From positions 1 through 5,427 of the forward strand of contig JAISBH010000256.1 of assembly GCA_031266295.1 (NCBI GenBank): a stretch of DNA of 5,427 nt, read 5' to 3'. Positions 1 through 4,652 of the stretch are shown here, one piece after another (positions within the stretch are counted from its first letter, which is position 1; every line of letters begins with the position of its first letter). The position numbers and the translations under genes are program-made. Origin of the DNA: Oscillospiraceae bacterium (GTDB taxonomy: Bacteria; Bacillota; Clostridia; Christensenellales; Aristaeellaceae). The notes under the pieces were generated by a model. That model did no database searches and was not told the origin of the DNA. It was given only the letters and a program-made list of their open reading frames with translations.

Positions 1-93
1 CTCGTTCCAAGCCTCGGGGGAGGTCGGGAGGGGGACGTGAGTTGAGCGTAGCGAGGGCGCGTAGCGCACCTCCCGAAGGCGCGGATGCGCCGC

Positions 94-169
94 GCTATCC
101 GCCCTTTCGGATCCTGACCAGGCTTCGCCTGGACCATCGTGATACACAATCTACCGGCTTCGGACTGCC
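94..169 (-). repeat. Module Q, first copy (76 bp; inverted copy at 3415-3490)
   Basis: Its reverse complement matches 3415-3490 at 75 of 76 positions by eye; the only difference is in the GGATCCGAAA/GGATTCGAAA stretch. It contains a hairpin, CCAGGC-GAA-GCCTGG as read on the minus strand. It is the best conserved of the modules and forms a long inverted repeat around the rpsF operon and the 400-residue gene. Confidence 0.9.
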
Positions 170-246
170 TGTTTTACCTGGATAGCCTATCTCGTAACGC
201 AACCGGTTCCCCGTTGCTTGCAAACCACATCGTAACCGACAACCCT

Positions 247-285
247 CATCGCCCCCCGTAGGGGGGCGATGTCGCCGCAGCGACA
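247..285. repeat. Double hairpin of module R next to the rpsR stop
   Basis: Two adjacent perfect stems are seen: an 11-bp one (247-257/261-271, six consecutive G-C pairs at the tip, 3-base loop) and a 6-bp one (270-275/280-285). Read on the minus strand, as in the rpsR transcript, the second has the form CGC-TGCG-GCG, a cUNCGg-type tetraloop known to be very stable in RNA. There is no run of T on either side, so it is not a standard intrinsic terminator, but it could protect or define the 3' end of the rpsR mRNA. That role is inference. Confidence 0.7.
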
Positions 286-294
286 GAGGGGGGC

Positions 295-555
295 TTAGTC
301 GATCGTGTAAGGCAGCAACGCTACTACGCGCGCACGCTTGATCGACTCGCTCAACTGCCTCTGATGCTTCGCGCAGTTTCCGCTCATCCGCCTGGGCAGT
401 ATCTTCCCGCGCTCGTTCGTGAACCTGCGCAGACGATTTATATCCTTGTAATCAATAAACTCAACCTTATCCACACAAAAACTGCACACCTTGCGGCGCG
501 GCTTGCGCCCGCGTGGTCGGCGTCCTCCAGAACGTTCTCCCCTATCCTCAGCCAT
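295..555 (-). CDS. rpsR: 30S ribosomal protein S18, zinc-binding (C+) type
   Basis: This 86-residue protein is S18 of the small ribosomal subunit, which sits on the 30S platform as a partner of S6 and contacts 16S rRNA. The basic N-terminal tail (residues 5-22) is followed by CSFC (C24, C27), the family core IDYKDINRLRRF and GKILPRR (50-56), and then C61 and H64 in NCAKHQR. C24, C27, C61 and H64 form a plausible zinc site, the C+ form of S18 that is known from many bacteria; B. subtilis S18 lacks these cysteines. Length is normal. The ATG at 555 has AGGAGG (564-569) eight bases upstream. It is the last gene of rpsF-ssb-rpsR here, 39 bases after ssb. No rplI follows; a repeat element begins one base after the stop. 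Confidence 0.97.
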   Translation of the reverse strand: MAEDRGERSGGRRPRGRKPRRKVCSFCVDKVEFIDYKDINRLRRFTNERGKILPRRMSGNCAKHQRQLSESIKRARVVALLPYTID

Positions 556-594
556 GGGTAACCCCTCCTATATAATTAAGATAGTATCAATTGA

Positions 595-1089
595 CTAGAA
601 CGGCAGCTCGTCTTCATCCACTTCACTGAACCCGGCGTAACTGGATGGTGCGGCGGGTTTCGGCGCCTCCACTGGCCTCGGCTGCGTCTGCCCATAGTAT
701 CCGCCAGTGTTCTGCCCCTGCGCCGCCGTACCCGACGCCGCCGGATACGTCCCGTCCGTAGACTGCCCCGGCGCTCCGCTCGGTAAAAACTCCAACTCGT
801 CAACCGCTACGTCCGCGCTTGTGCGCCGCTGACCATCCTGACCATCAAACGTGTTCAGCGTCAGCGTCCCCATTATGCTTACCTTGCGGCCTTTCAACAA
901 ATAACGCTGCGCAATCTCGGCGGTCTTCCCGAAAGCTACGCAGTTGAAGAAGTCCGCCTCGGGCTGCCCTTCCTGACGGCCCCGACGGCGCGAAACGGCC
1001 AAACCAAATCGGCATACCTGATTGCCCGCCTGTGATGTGCGGCTTTCAGGATCGCGAGTTAGATTGCCTATCAAGAAAATTTTATTCAT
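595..1089 (-). CDS. ssb: Single-stranded DNA-binding protein SSB
   Basis: This 164-residue protein coats single-stranded DNA during replication, repair and recombination, normally as a homotetramer. The N-terminal OB fold spans about residues 1-103: it opens MNKIFLIGNLTRDPE and contains DFFNCVAFGKTAE (47-59) and LLKGRKVSIMGTL (64-76), all typical of bacterial SSB. Residues 104-155 are a disordered-looking Gly/Gln/Pro/Ala linker, and the protein ends in DEDELPF, the acidic tip with terminal Pro-Phe through which SSB recruits partner enzymes. Length is normal for Firmicutes. The ATG at 1089 has only a weak GAGG (1098-1101) eight bases upstream, so translation may be partly coupled to rpsF. It lies between rpsF (54-base gap) and rpsR (39-base gap) in the usual order. 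Confidence 0.97.
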   Translation of the reverse strand: MNKIFLIGNLTRDPESRTSQAGNQVCRFGLAVSRRRGRQEGQPEADFFNCVAFGKTAEIAQRYLLKGRKVSIMGTLTLNTFDGQDGQRRTSADVAVDELEFLPSGAPGQSTDGTYPAASGTAAQGQNTGGYYGQTQPRPVEAPKPAAPSSYAGFSEVDEDELPF

Positions 1090-1143
1090 GGCTTACGCCT
1101 CGATCGATCCTTAAATCGATTAATCGTTTCAACATAACTACTG

Positions 1144-1644
1144 TTACTCCTGCGCCGCCTCCGCAGATGCAGGCGCGGGGACAACCTCAGCAATCGGTTC
1201 CGACGGCGCGGCTTGAACATCCGCAGCAGTGTCGGGCACGACCGCAGCTTCGGGTTCCGGCGGCGCTGCTGCTGGCGCTTCAACAGGCGCGGGCTGCTGT
1301 ATCAATGAAATCACTGGCGGGCGCACCTGCACCGGACGCGGCTTTACGCTGCTGCGCTTCTCCTCGATCTTTACGATCATCGACCGTATTACCATTTCGG
1401 ATATGCCCAGGTTGCGCTCGATCTCACGCGGCACCGTGCCCTCCGCGAGGAAGTTGACCAGCACGTAGTAGCCTTCGTTCTTGAAGTCGATCGGGTACGC
1501 CAGGCGGCGTTTGCCCCACTCGTCCACTTTGTCAACCTGCGCGCCATTATCGGTGAGCAGCTTGGTGAACCGGTCGATCAGCTCCTTGCGCGCGTCGCCC
1601 TCAAGCGACGGGTCGAGGATGTACATCAGTTCATACTTGTTCAA
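1144..1644 (-). CDS. rpsF: 30S ribosomal protein S6 with long Ala/Pro-rich C-terminal tail
   Basis: S6 binds S18 and the central domain of 16S rRNA in the 30S subunit. Residues 1 to about 96 are a complete S6 fold: MNKYELMYILDPSLE at the start, the family signature WGKRRLAYPI (43-52), then GYYVLVNF and REIERNLGISEMVIRSMIV. Residues 97-166 are an extra tail, first basic (KRSSVKPRPVQVRP), then almost wholly Ala, Pro, Glu and Val and acidic overall. S6 of most Firmicutes stops near 95-100 residues, so the tail nearly doubles the protein. The start is TTG at 1644: AAGGAGG (1654-1660) lies nine bases upstream, while the next ATG (codon 7) is too far away. It is the first gene of the operon. Confidence 0.96.
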   Translation of the reverse strand: MNKYELMYILDPSLEGDARKELIDRFTKLLTDNGAQVDKVDEWGKRRLAYPIDFKNEGYYVLVNFLAEGTVPREIERNLGISEMVIRSMIVKIEEKRSSVKPRPVQVRPPVISLIQQPAPVEAPAAAPPEPEAAVVPDTAADVQAAPSEPIAEVVPAPASAEAAQE

Positions 1645-1653
1645 TTCGTTCTG

Positions 1654-1660
1654 CCTCCTT
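1654..1660 (-). promoter_or_regulatory. Ribosome binding site that fixes the TTG start of rpsF
   Basis: The minus strand reads AAGGAGG, nine bases before TTG at 1644. The strength and spacing select TTG over the in-frame ATG six codons downstream. Confidence 0.85.
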
Positions 1661-1671
1661 GCGGACTTAAG

Positions 1672-1692
1672 GCCCCGCGCTTAACGCGGAGC
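1672..1692 (-). promoter_or_regulatory. Hairpin in the rpsF leader, possible autoregulatory site
   Basis: In the roughly 100-base untranslated leader of rpsF, GCTCCGCG (1692-1685) pairs with CGCGGGGC (1679-1672) around a TTAAG loop, giving an 8-bp stem with one G-T wobble. It lies 11 bases upstream of the ribosome binding site. In other bacteria the S6:S18 complex is known to repress rpsF through a leader RNA structure. Whether this hairpin, or the GC-rich stretch before it (1700-1735), forms such a site is inference; I could not match the known binding motif. Confidence 0.45.
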
Positions 1693-1749
1693 AAGGTAAT
1701 AGCGGCACACCCGGCCGTTTTAACCCGGCGCGCCTGTTTCAACCCAGAT

Positions 1750-1778
1750 AGTTTATCAGCTTTCCAGTATGTTTACAA
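1750..1778 (-). promoter_or_regulatory. Probable sigma-A promoter of the rpsF-ssb-rpsR operon
   Basis: On the minus strand TTGTAA (1778-1773) and TAAACT (1755-1750) are separated by exactly 17 bases, and the -10 is preceded by TG one base upstream (extended -10). Each hexamer matches four of six consensus bases. Transcription would start near 1743, leaving a leader of about 100 bases. Confidence 0.6.
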
Positions 1779-1860
1779 GCGACATATTTACCAGTTTCGG
1801 GGATTATGGCACCCGGCGCGGCGGTTCGCGTAGTTTGTAATAGGATTGTCGTAGGAGAAT

Positions 1861-1868
1861 AAAGGAGG
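1861..1868 (+). promoter_or_regulatory. Strong ribosome binding site of the 400-residue repeat protein
   Basis: AAAGGAGG followed by T matches the 16S anti-Shine-Dalgarno almost perfectly and lies nine bases before ATG 1878. It implies efficient translation once the gene is transcribed. No convincing promoter hexamer pair for the housekeeping sigma factor was found between 1780 and 1860. Confidence 0.85.
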
Positions 1869-1877
1869 TCTTGAGGC

Positions 1878-3080
1878 ATGACCCCGATTGATCAAAATCC
1901 GGATGCTGCAGAGCGGGCCGACGAAGAACAATATACCGACTGGCAAACACCGAGCGAACTTGCGGACACGGAAGCGTTTCCTTACGAGGCGGATATGGGG
2001 CAAGCGGAACCATACTGGGATTCCGACGCGGACGCTTATACCGATACAGATACATATTCTAACGCTTATCAGGACGCTTATCAAGCCATGCTTGACGTTG
2101 ACGCGCTGTCCACTGCGCCGACGGGGCCGGACTGCCCGTTTGAATTAACTAACGTGGGTTATGTGACGGCCGACGGCGGCGGATGCATATACACGGAAAC
2201 ACTGTCGAAGGAGGTTCACGACTCGCTGACCAGAGTGGTTCAATCCATCGCCGAAGGCGAGAGCGCCGGAGGCAGGATATTAAAAGCCAGCGCGGACGTT
2301 ATCAACAGCTTGACTACGACCGCTTACAGCGCCGACAATATGCGCGAATTGCTTGACGCCGCTGAGAACCTGACCAGCATGGTATCCAGTCTGGAGTGCG
2401 TGCTAACCAAGAAACTGTGCTGCACTCTGACCAGCCTGTGCGAGTGCGCCCAAGCTCCAAGCGGCCCGGAGTGTTTCGTGCTCAGCACCGATATGGAAAA
2501 CGCTTTGGCGGATATCGTCTCGTCCATCGCGGGACAGGAGAGCGCGGCCGGGGAACTGGTTACAGCGGGCTCAAACGCCCTGGATTTCACCAGCGAATAC
2601 GGCAGTTCGGCCGACGTCCAGTCCGTACTCGAATCCCTGGAACTCTTAGTCGATACGAGCGCCTCTGTTGAAGAAGCTCTTGATAAGAAGCTATGCCTGT
2701 CACTGGGCGCGATAACCAGTTGCGATCAAGAGTTGCCGGCTACAGTGCAAATCGCGCTGGAAGAACTGATCGGCTCGATCGCGGACAGCGAGACAGCAGC
2801 GAGCCGGTTGGTTACCACTGGCGCGGAAACGCTGTCGGATACCGCCGTAGGCGGAGACTTCGACGCTATACGCGAGGCGATGCGTACCGTGCAGGCGCTG
2901 GCAGGCTCCGCGCTGCGCATAGAAGAGGTCACGATGCACAAGCTGTGCCTGGCCTTGGGCGCGCTGTGCGGCGACGATATAAGCGGCCAGCTGCAGTGTG
3001 AACTAGGCGACTGCCAAAATATCTGCGGCGTGGCCGTGAGTGAGAACGACATCTCCTCGTGGGTCGGCGCTCAAGAATAA
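1878..3080 (+). CDS. Acidic, Cys-rich protein with three SIA-type helical repeats, function unknown
   Basis: I do not recognise a named family for this 400-residue protein. Residues 1-80 are acidic and low in complexity, with seven tyrosines (19, 36, 46, 54, 60, 64, 68). Three diverged repeats follow, at about 109-190, 202-282 and 286-364. Each has a helix with SIA, then E and A at fixed distance (S123/E128/A130, S216/E221/A223, S300/E305/A307), a second helix, and a closing KLC (C181, C273, C357). PTGPDC (81-86) and PSGPEC (194-199) precede repeats 1 and 2. There are 15 cysteines, and no signal peptide or membrane segment. The SIA-E-x-A plus KL pattern resembles repeats I recall from clostridial spore-coat or exosporium-associated proteins, but this is from memory. 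The start is firm: AAAGGAGG (1861-1868) lies nine bases before the ATG. The gene diverges from rpsF. Confidence 0.9.
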   Translation: MTPIDQNPDAAERADEEQYTDWQTPSELADTEAFPYEADMGQAEPYWDSDADAYTDTDTYSNAYQDAYQAMLDVDALSTAPTGPDCPFELTNVGYVTADGGGCIYTETLSKEVHDSLTRVVQSIAEGESAGGRILKASADVINSLTTTAYSADNMRELLDAAENLTSMVSSLECVLTKKLCCTLTSLCECAQAPSGPECFVLSTDMENALADIVSSIAGQESAAGELVTAGSNALDFTSEYGSSADVQSVLESLELLVDTSASVEEALDKKLCLSLGAITSCDQELPATVQIALEELIGSIADSETAASRLVTTGAETLSDTAVGGDFDAIREAMRTVQALAGSALRIEEVTMHKLCLALGALCGDDISGQLQCELGDCQNICGVAVSENDISSWVGAQE

Positions 3081-3104
3081 CGCCGTACCTCGGCGGCAAT
3101 TCAC

Positions 3105-3129
3105 AGGGACGGTTAACCGCCGTCCCTTT
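3105..3129 (+). terminator. Probable intrinsic terminator of the repeat-protein gene
   Basis: AGGGACGG (3105-3112) pairs perfectly with CCGTCCCT (3120-3127) around a 7-base loop, 24 bases after the stop codon. The T run is short (TTT at 3127-3129, then CGCG, then ATTATT), so termination may be incomplete. A weaker CGCCG/CGGCG hairpin (3081-3095) precedes it. Confidence 0.6.
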
Positions 3130-3140
3130 CGCGTATTATT

Positions 3141-3166
3141 CAGCAATTCCAAATTTGGAATTGCTG
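3141..3166. repeat. Perfect 26-bp palindrome
   Basis: The left half, CAGCAATTCCAAA, is exactly reverse-complemented in the right half, with no spacer. CGTATTATT lies directly to its left (3132-3140). A degenerate copy, with CGTATTATT on its right, is at 3725-3759. Such a palindrome could be a protein-binding site or the core of a mobile palindromic repeat; nothing in the window decides this. Confidence 0.85.
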
Positions 3167-3181
3167 GCAACTTCGGAAGAA

Positions 3182-3490
3182 CCCCCCCTCTGTCGCTGCG
3201 GCGACGCGGCGCATCCGCGCCTTCGGGAAGTGCGCTGTGCGTCCTCGCTACGCTCAATTGCGATCCCCCTCCCGACCTCTCCCCGGGGCTTGGAACAGGG
3301 TTACAGGGGATCGTGGTTACGGGGAACCCCCTCTGTCGCTGCGGCGACATCTCCCCCTAAGGGGGCGATGAGGGTTGTCGGTTACGTTACGAGATAGAGT
3401 ATCGGAGCACAACCGGCAGTCCGAAGCCGGTAGATTGTGTATCACGATGGTCCAGGCGAAGCCTGGTCAGGATTCGAAAGGGCGGATAGC
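3182..3490. repeat. Intergenic palindromic repeat mosaic, copy B (permuted, inverted relative to copy A)
   Basis: Read on the minus strand the order is Q (3490-3415), a 17-base linker, R (3397-3327), a unique linker, P (3295-3205) and a remnant of the R tail (3205-3182), against P-Q-R in copy A. Q is 75/76 identical to copy A. P matches at roughly 87 percent by eye. R matches apart from lacking the 33-base insertion and having one mismatch in its long stem. The CGC-TGCG-GCG hairpin occurs twice on the plus strand (3191-3205 and 3334-3349). Open frames across this region are low-complexity products of the repeats and are not genes. Confidence 0.85.
3415..3490 (+). repeat. Module Q, second copy (76 bp; inverted copy at 94-169)
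   Basis: It differs from the reverse complement of 94-169 at one position. Here its right edge lies inside a complete hairpin (AAGGGC 3478-3483 with GCCCTT 3489-3494); in copy A the distal arm of that hairpin has been replaced by module P, which marks the junction of a rearrangement. Confidence 0.9.
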
Positions 3491-3580
3491 CCTTCGCAGG
3501 GCCCGGGACAGAGTCCCGAAACCCCCGTCGTACCCCCCATCGGGGGGAAGGGGGGCGTTCCTCGTTCCCCCGTTCCAACC
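3491..3580. repeat. Extra palindromic segment attached to repeat copy B
   Basis: It is non-coding and continues the hairpin style of copy B: CGGGAC-AGA-GTCCCG near 3504-3518, and CCCCCC (3533-3538) with GGGGGG (3542-3547) around ATC. CTCGTTCC at 3561 resembles the start of copy A (CTCGTTCC at 1-8), which suggests another damaged module boundary. No second full copy is in the window. Confidence 0.5.
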
Positions 3581-3582
3581 CT

Positions 3583-3709
3583 GCGCCCCGCCATTAAAGA
3601 TGCCACAAAGGAATAGTCATCTCACATCATAGTGGCGGGGCGCCAGTAACTTAAAGCGCATTCGGTTCGCAAACCGAACAGCGTCCCGCCGCAGCGAGGC
3701 TCGTGCGGC
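3583..3709. other. Highly self-complementary non-coding segment, possible structured RNA
   Basis: Three stems follow one another. GCGCCCCGCCA (3583-3593) pairs perfectly with TGGCGGGGCGC (3633-3643) over a 39-base AT-richer interior that itself contains AGATG (3598-3602) with CATCT (3618-3622). TTCGGTT (3661-3667) pairs with AACCGAA (3672-3678) around CGCA, extended across an internal loop by GCGC (3656-3659) with GCGT (3681-3684). GCCGCA (3688-3693) pairs with TGCGGC (3704-3709). It has no repeat partner in the window and no coding sense. I could not match it to tRNA, SRP RNA, 6S RNA or a riboswitch I know. The strand cannot be told from the pairing. Confidence 0.55.
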
Positions 3710-3724
3710 ACCCCAGGCACATTT

Positions 3725-3750
3725 GTGGAATTCTAAATTTGGAATTGCTG
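3725..3750. repeat. Degenerate copy of the 26-bp palindrome
   Basis: The right half, TTTGGAATTGCTG (3738-3750), is identical to that of 3141-3166; the left half differs at four positions, so it is no longer perfectly palindromic. CGTATTATT (3751-3759) follows on the right. The two palindromes bracket the whole repeat and structured region 3167-3724. Confidence 0.75.
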
Positions 3751-3766
3751 CGTATTATTGGCACGC

Positions 3767-3795
3767 TTGTCCGGCGCGCTTCTCCATGCTATAAT
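3767..3795 (+). promoter_or_regulatory. Sigma-A promoter of the HAD phosphatase gene
   Basis: TTGTCC (3767-3772) and a consensus TATAAT (3790-3795) are separated by the ideal 17 bases. Transcription should start near 3802, which leaves a leader of about 35 bases before GTG 3837 and would place the TTG at 3813 only about 11 bases from the 5' end. Confidence 0.8.
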
Positions 3796-3823
3796 TAAAA
3801 AGGAAAAGATTCTTGGCCGGATC

Positions 3824-3828
3824 GGAGG
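3824..3828 (+). promoter_or_regulatory. Ribosome binding site that decides the GTG start of the HAD gene
   Basis: GGAGG lies eight bases before GTG 3837. The upstream in-frame TTG (3813) has only an AAGGA-like stretch (about 3800-3804) that overlaps the predicted transcription start. Confidence 0.75.
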
Positions 3829-3836
3829 ATATACTC

Positions 3837-4541
3837 GTGCCGCGATTTGACGCGCTGCTGATCGACATGGATCGTACGCTGTTCGACTTCGACGGCGCGG
3901 AAGCGACGGCGTTAGCGGCGGCGTGCGAGGAATGCGCTTTGCGTTATTCGGACGGCGTGCTGGCGCACTACCGTGAAATAAACCGCGAAGTATGGCGGCG
4001 TTACGATAACCGGGAGATCAGCCGTGCCGAACTTAATGTCGAACGGTTCGGTCGGCTCCTCAAGGCCGTCGGTGGCGCGAGCGATCCGGCGGTGTTCGGG
4101 GGCCTTTACCTGAAAAAACTAAGCTCGGAAGGAACCCTGCTGCCCGGTGCGCTGGAATTGATGCGGGACGTTTGTGCGCGAATGCCCGTTGTAATCATCA
4201 CCAACGGTGACGACGACACTCAGCGTGGACGGCTCGACGCTTCGCTCATGGCCTCGCTGGCGTGCAGTATGGTCGCTTCGGATGAAGTAGGCGCTGCCAA
4301 GCCCGATCCGCTGATGATCCGCGAGGGTATGCGCCTGGTCGGGATAACGGACGTTTCGAGGGTTATCATGGTTGGCGATTCATTGAACGACGACATAGGC
4401 GCGGCCAAGGCGGCCGGCGTCGTATCATGCTGGCTGAACCCCGGACGCAAACCCGCGCCCGACGACCTCAAGCCCGACTATGAGATCAGGTCGCTGCCGG
4501 AATTGCGCGAGATATTGGGATTGAATCTCTACAATGGATAA
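3837..4541 (+). CDS. HAD-superfamily phosphatase, YjjG-like
   Basis: This 234-residue haloacid dehalogenase-fold hydrolase, probably cytoplasmic, should dephosphorylate a small phosphorylated metabolite with Mg2+. All four motifs are present: DMDRTLFD (nucleophile D10, acid/base D12), TNG (T122-N123), K155 in GAAKPDP, and GDSLNDDIGAA (D181, D186). A helical cap lies between motifs I and II (about residues 18-100). Length and motif spacing fit the YjjG/YfnB group, whose known members act on nucleoside monophosphates or similar; the substrate here cannot be read from sequence. I chose GTG 3837 over TTG 3813, eight codons upstream, because GGAGG (3824-3828) is well spaced and the promoter predicts a start near 3802. 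The lipoprotein gene follows after 111 bases with no clear terminator between, so cotranscription is possible. Confidence 0.93.
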   Translation: MPRFDALLIDMDRTLFDFDGAEATALAAACEECALRYSDGVLAHYREINREVWRRYDNREISRAELNVERFGRLLKAVGGASDPAVFGGLYLKKLSSEGTLLPGALELMRDVCARMPVVIITNGDDDTQRGRLDASLMASLACSMVASDEVGAAKPDPLMIREGMRLVGITDVSRVIMVGDSLNDDIGAAKAAGVVSCWLNPGRKPAPDDLKPDYEIRSLPELREILGLNLYNG

Positions 4542-4604
4542 TCAAGGCGCGTTTGAATGATTTTGGATGAATACATGCCGCTGGCGCGTTATTACTAACG
4601 AGGA

Positions 4605-4623
4605 GACCGCCAGGACGGCGGTC
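4605..4623. other. Hairpin between the HAD gene and the lipoprotein gene
   Basis: GACCGCC (4605-4611) pairs with GGCGGTC (4617-4623) around AGGAC. No T run follows on either strand, so it is a weak case for a terminator; it may be an attenuator or an mRNA-processing structure. GAGACC/GGTCTC offers an alternative, longer-range pairing. Confidence 0.4.
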
Positions 4624-4652
4624 GGACAGGTCTCGCCGGGAGGGTATCGGCT

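Larger units (their letters stand above)
1..293. repeat. Intergenic palindromic repeat mosaic, copy A (modules P-Q-R)
   Basis: This stretch has no credible gene. It is made of three modules that all recur, reverse-complemented, at 3205-3490. Module P (about 5-95) carries small hairpins such as GGCGC-GGAT-GCGCC (78-91). Module Q is 94-169. Module R (187-293) holds a perfect 11-bp inverted repeat (247-257 with 261-271, loop GTA) and a 6-bp hairpin (270-275 with 280-285). R differs from its counterpart by a 33-base insertion (200-232). The repeat ends one base short of the rpsR stop codon. No target-site duplication or transposase is visible, so it is best called a REP/MITE-like element of unknown mobility. 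The left end may continue outside the window. Confidence 0.85.

Noticed and set aside
247..271. Intrinsic terminator for rpsR
   Set aside because: The stem is strong but there is no T run on the minus-strand side, and the same hairpin is part of a dispersed repeat.
576..1684. Open frames opposite to, or in other frames of, ssb and rpsF (for example 576-803, 1032-1457, 1229-1468, 1481-1684)
   Set aside because: They lie inside clearly real genes on the minus strand, have biased low-complexity composition and no family signature.
1782..1809. Sigma-E-like -35 (ACATATT at 1782-1788) upstream of the repeat-protein gene
   Set aside because: No acceptable sporulation-type -10 is found at the right distance (GATTATGG is a poor match), so it does not support a sporulation promoter.
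1..3560. CRISPR array
   Set aside because: The repeats are of unequal length, inverted rather than direct, and not separated by spacers of constant length.
3003..3632. Several overlapping open frames of 60-115 codons across repeat copy B on both strands
   Set aside because: They are Arg/Pro-rich translations of GC-rich palindromes, lack good ribosome binding sites, and overlap one another in all frames.
3661..3678. T-arm-like hairpin with GGTTCG, suggesting a tRNA
   Set aside because: The loop lacks the conserved A of the T-loop, and no acceptor, D or anticodon arms can be folded around it.
3813..3836. TTG start giving an HAD protein eight residues longer
   Set aside because: The ribosome binding site is weaker and overlaps the predicted transcription start; GTG 3837 has GGAGG at ideal distance and puts the catalytic motif at the usual residue 10.
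4557..4598. A 13-codon open frame between the HAD gene and the lipoprotein gene
   Set aside because: It has no ribosome binding site and no recognisable product, and is of a length expected by chance.
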